From positions 1 to 7,997 of the forward strand of contig JBGPKH010000414.1 of NCBI GenBank assembly GCA_041485845.1: 7,997 nt of DNA, in the 5' to 3' direction. Position 1 is the stretch's first letter; each line of letters starts with the position of its first letter. Made by a program: the position numbers and the translations under genes. This DNA is from OMOG01 sp041485845. GTDB lineage: Bacteria; Acidobacteriota; Terriglobia; Bryobacterales; Bryobacteraceae. Positions 6,818 to 7,997 of this stretch are shown piece by piece. Under the pieces are notes generated by a model. It was not told the DNA's origin and made no database searches. It saw only the letters and a list, made by a program, of their open reading frames with translations.

Positions 6818-6984
6818 GGGAGCATCCGATGTCGCCCCGGCGCACACGAACGTGCATTTCCCGGCGCTGCGCGCCTCTTCCTGTACGATTTCATACGTTC
6901 GCCACGCGGGCCGCATGATGGTTCGCGGCATCCGATCACTAGAAGGCAAAGGCCGGATTGACGGGCCGCCGGTAGTGGACTAAA

Positions 6985-7003
6985 GAGGCCGCCCGATGGC
7001 CTC
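6985..7003. repeat. Perfect 6-bp inverted repeat (GAGGCC/GGCCTC)
   Basis: GAGGCC and GGCCTC are separated by GCCCGAT. On the + strand no T-run follows. On the minus strand the hairpin is followed by TTTAG, giving a poor terminator shape. It may be a weak transcription terminator, an operator, or chance. Confidence 0.3.
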
Positions 7004-7077
7004 GGCTTCACCGCGGCGCAGAGCGAACCGCCGTCACGCGATTGCCGCCCGGCGCAGGAGCGCCACGCCGGCATAAG

Positions 7078-7097
7078 CTGAATGCAAATTCAGGTTT
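7078..7097 (+). terminator. Possible rho-independent terminator with GCAA tetraloop
   Basis: CTGAAT-GCAA-ATTCAG forms a perfect 6-bp stem closed by a GNRA tetraloop and is followed by GTTTT. The stem is AT-rich and the T-run short, so termination would be inefficient. It lies about 260 nt after the sulfurtransferase stop and 90 nt before the next start, so it could separate the two units or act as a binding palindrome for a regulator. Confidence 0.3.
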
Positions 7098-7144
7098 TGG
7101 CGGACCATCGGGATGGCCTTGCGATGGCGGTGGACTGCCAAATG

Positions 7145-7173
7145 GTGACGATTCCATAACACGGTGATATGCT
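7145..7173 (+). promoter_or_regulatory. Candidate promoter of the Asp-box repeat protein gene
   Basis: GTGACG (7145-7150) and TATGCT (7168-7173) are separated by 17 bp, each 4 of 6 to the sigma70 consensus. Transcription would begin near 7180, leaving almost no leader before ATG 7183. The GGAG at 7176-7179 is only 3 nt from the ATG, so either the message is near-leaderless or transcription starts further upstream. Confidence 0.4.
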
Positions 7174-7182
7174 TTGGAGTCT

Positions 7183-7997
7183 ATGCGTCGATTGCTCCTG
7201 GCCCTCGCTGCCTTTTTGCACGTGGTTTGTGCGCAGACCTTCGATCCGAAGCTCTACGCGGGTCTCGAATGGCGGATGATCGGTCCGTTCCGCGGCGGGC
7301 GCACGGTGGGCGCGGCGGGGATTCCGGATCGGCCGAATGTGTTCTACATCGGGGTGAACAACGGCGGCGTGTGGAAGACCGACGACTACGGTCACACCTG
7401 GACGCCGATCTTCGACGACCAGCCCACGGGCTCGATCGGGACGCTGGCAATCGCGCCTTCCGACCCCAACGTCATTTACGTGGGCAGCGGCGAGGGCTTG
7501 CAGCGTCCGGACCTCTCGGTAGGCGACGGGATCTACAAGAGCGCGGACGGCGGCAAGACGTGGCGCCTTCTGGGACTGCGCGACGGACAGCAGATTCCGT
7601 CGATCCTGGTAGACCCGCGGAATCCCAACCGGTTGTTTGTGGCGGTGCTCGGGCATCCTTACGGCCCGAACGCCGAGCGCGGCGTCTTTCGCTCGACCGA
7701 CGGCGGCCAGACGTGGCAGAAGGTCTTATATAAGGATGAGCACACCGGGGCGATCGACCTGGCCTTCGATCCCGCGAATGCGCAGACGGTGTATGCGGTG
7801 CTGTGGCAGGCGCGCCAGGGTCCCTGGGAGAACGGCGCGTTCTCTGGGCCCGCGAGCGGTCTCTACAAATCCACCGACGGCGGCAACACCTGGCGTCCGC
7901 TCACCGGCGGATTGCCCACGTTCGCGCAGGGGCGCGGGCGGATCGGCATAGGGATTTCGCCCAGCGACGGAAAGCGCATGTACGCGCTGGTGGAATC
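7183..7997 (+). CDS. Secreted Asp-box (BNR/VPS10-like) beta-propeller repeat protein (3' partial)
   Basis: The frame is open from ATG 7183 to the right edge (271 codons), so the gene is cut off. The N-terminus MRRLLLALAAFLHVVCA is a Sec signal peptide, probably cleaved before Q18. The mature part begins with LEWRMIGPFRGGRTVGAAG, the conserved opening of a large bacterial family usually annotated as glycosyl hydrolase or VPS10/sortilin-like repeat protein, abundant in Acidobacteriota and often around 1,000 residues. Four Asp-box motifs (S/TxDxGxTW) are visible at 66-73 (TDDYGHTW, degenerate), 120-127, 171-178 and 230-237, each followed by a repeat of the type APSDPNVIYVG or DPRNPNRLFVA. These mark successive beta-propeller blades. 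Despite the annotation tradition, no sialidase catalytic residues can be assigned here, so an enzymatic role is not supported. It is preceded by its own candidate promoter and GGAG. Confidence 0.88.
   Translation, partial: MRRLLLALAAFLHVVCAQTFDPKLYAGLEWRMIGPFRGGRTVGAAGIPDRPNVFYIGVNNGGVWKTDDYGHTWTPIFDDQPTGSIGTLAIAPSDPNVIYVGSGEGLQRPDLSVGDGIYKSADGGKTWRLLGLRDGQQIPSILVDPRNPNRLFVAVLGHPYGPNAERGVFRSTDGGQTWQKVLYKDEHTGAIDLAFDPANAQTVYAVLWQARQGPWENGAFSGPASGLYKSTDGGNTWRPLTGGLPTFAQGRGRIGIGISPSDGKRMYALVE

Larger units (their letters stand above)
6818..7182. other. Gene-free intergenic stretch
   Basis: No convincing coding sequence is seen on either strand in these 365 nt. Open frames here are short, have no ribosome binding sites, and show low-complexity arginine/alanine/proline composition typical of GC-rich non-coding frames. 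The stretch contains two perfect 6-bp inverted repeats and a candidate promoter next to the following gene, each listed separately. Confidence 0.6.

Noticed and set aside
6736..7074. 112-codon minus-strand frame in the intergenic region
   Set aside because: There is no ribosome binding site and no recognisable motif, the composition is typical of non-coding GC-rich DNA, and it overlaps the end of the sulfurtransferase gene.
1..7997. CRISPR array, tRNA, rRNA, intact insertion sequence or phage attachment site
   Set aside because: No regularly spaced repeats, no cloverleaf-type sequence, no transposase motif and no long terminal inverted repeats were seen on either strand.

Overview
The window is GC-rich, densely coding on the + strand, and looks like chromosomal DNA from an Acidobacteriota-type bacterium (Bryobacter/Solibacter-like). 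That placement is an inference. It rests on a secreted Asp-box (BNR/VPS10-like) repeat protein of a kind abundant in that phylum, a relic of an ADOP-type ABC-transporter permease, and the frequent GTG starts. No marker gene in the window settles it.

Positions 1-5703 hold one tightly packed operon of five genes. In order they are a large, unrecognised, helix-rich protein (5' end outside the window), a 94-residue minimal J-domain protein, a GrpE-like nucleotide exchange factor, a DnaK-like Hsp70, and a small zinc-ribbon protein with a C-terminal membrane segment. Junctions are a 1-nt overlap, a 4-nt overlap, a 14-nt gap and 0 nt, so translational coupling is likely. The three chaperone genes form a complete Hsp70 cycle: J-protein for ATPase stimulation and delivery, Hsp70 for binding, GrpE for exchange. 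Their sequences and gene order differ from the usual housekeeping grpE-dnaK-dnaJ set: the J-protein has HPPD in place of HPD and no client-binding domains, the GrpE is enlarged, and the Hsp70 has an altered substrate-domain loop and an acidic lid. The two flanking proteins are the best candidates for dedicated clients, adaptors or a membrane anchor.

The last gene of the operon has an odd middle. Positions 5455-5589, read on the minus strand, encode what looks like the N-terminus of an ADOP/MacB-type permease, so a permease fragment seems to have been inserted in reverse and in frame into the zinc-ribbon gene. Three degenerate 8-bp repeats follow directly after its stop codon.

Positions 5820-6817 hold a separate transcription unit: a good sigma70-like promoter (TTGGCG-17-TATAAC), a strong ribosome binding site, and an exported two-domain rhodanese-type sulfurtransferase. 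A gene-free stretch of about 365 nt (6818-7182) follows, with two perfect 6-bp inverted repeats and a probable promoter. From 7183 to the right edge is the start of a secreted protein with four Asp-box repeats, cut off by the window end.
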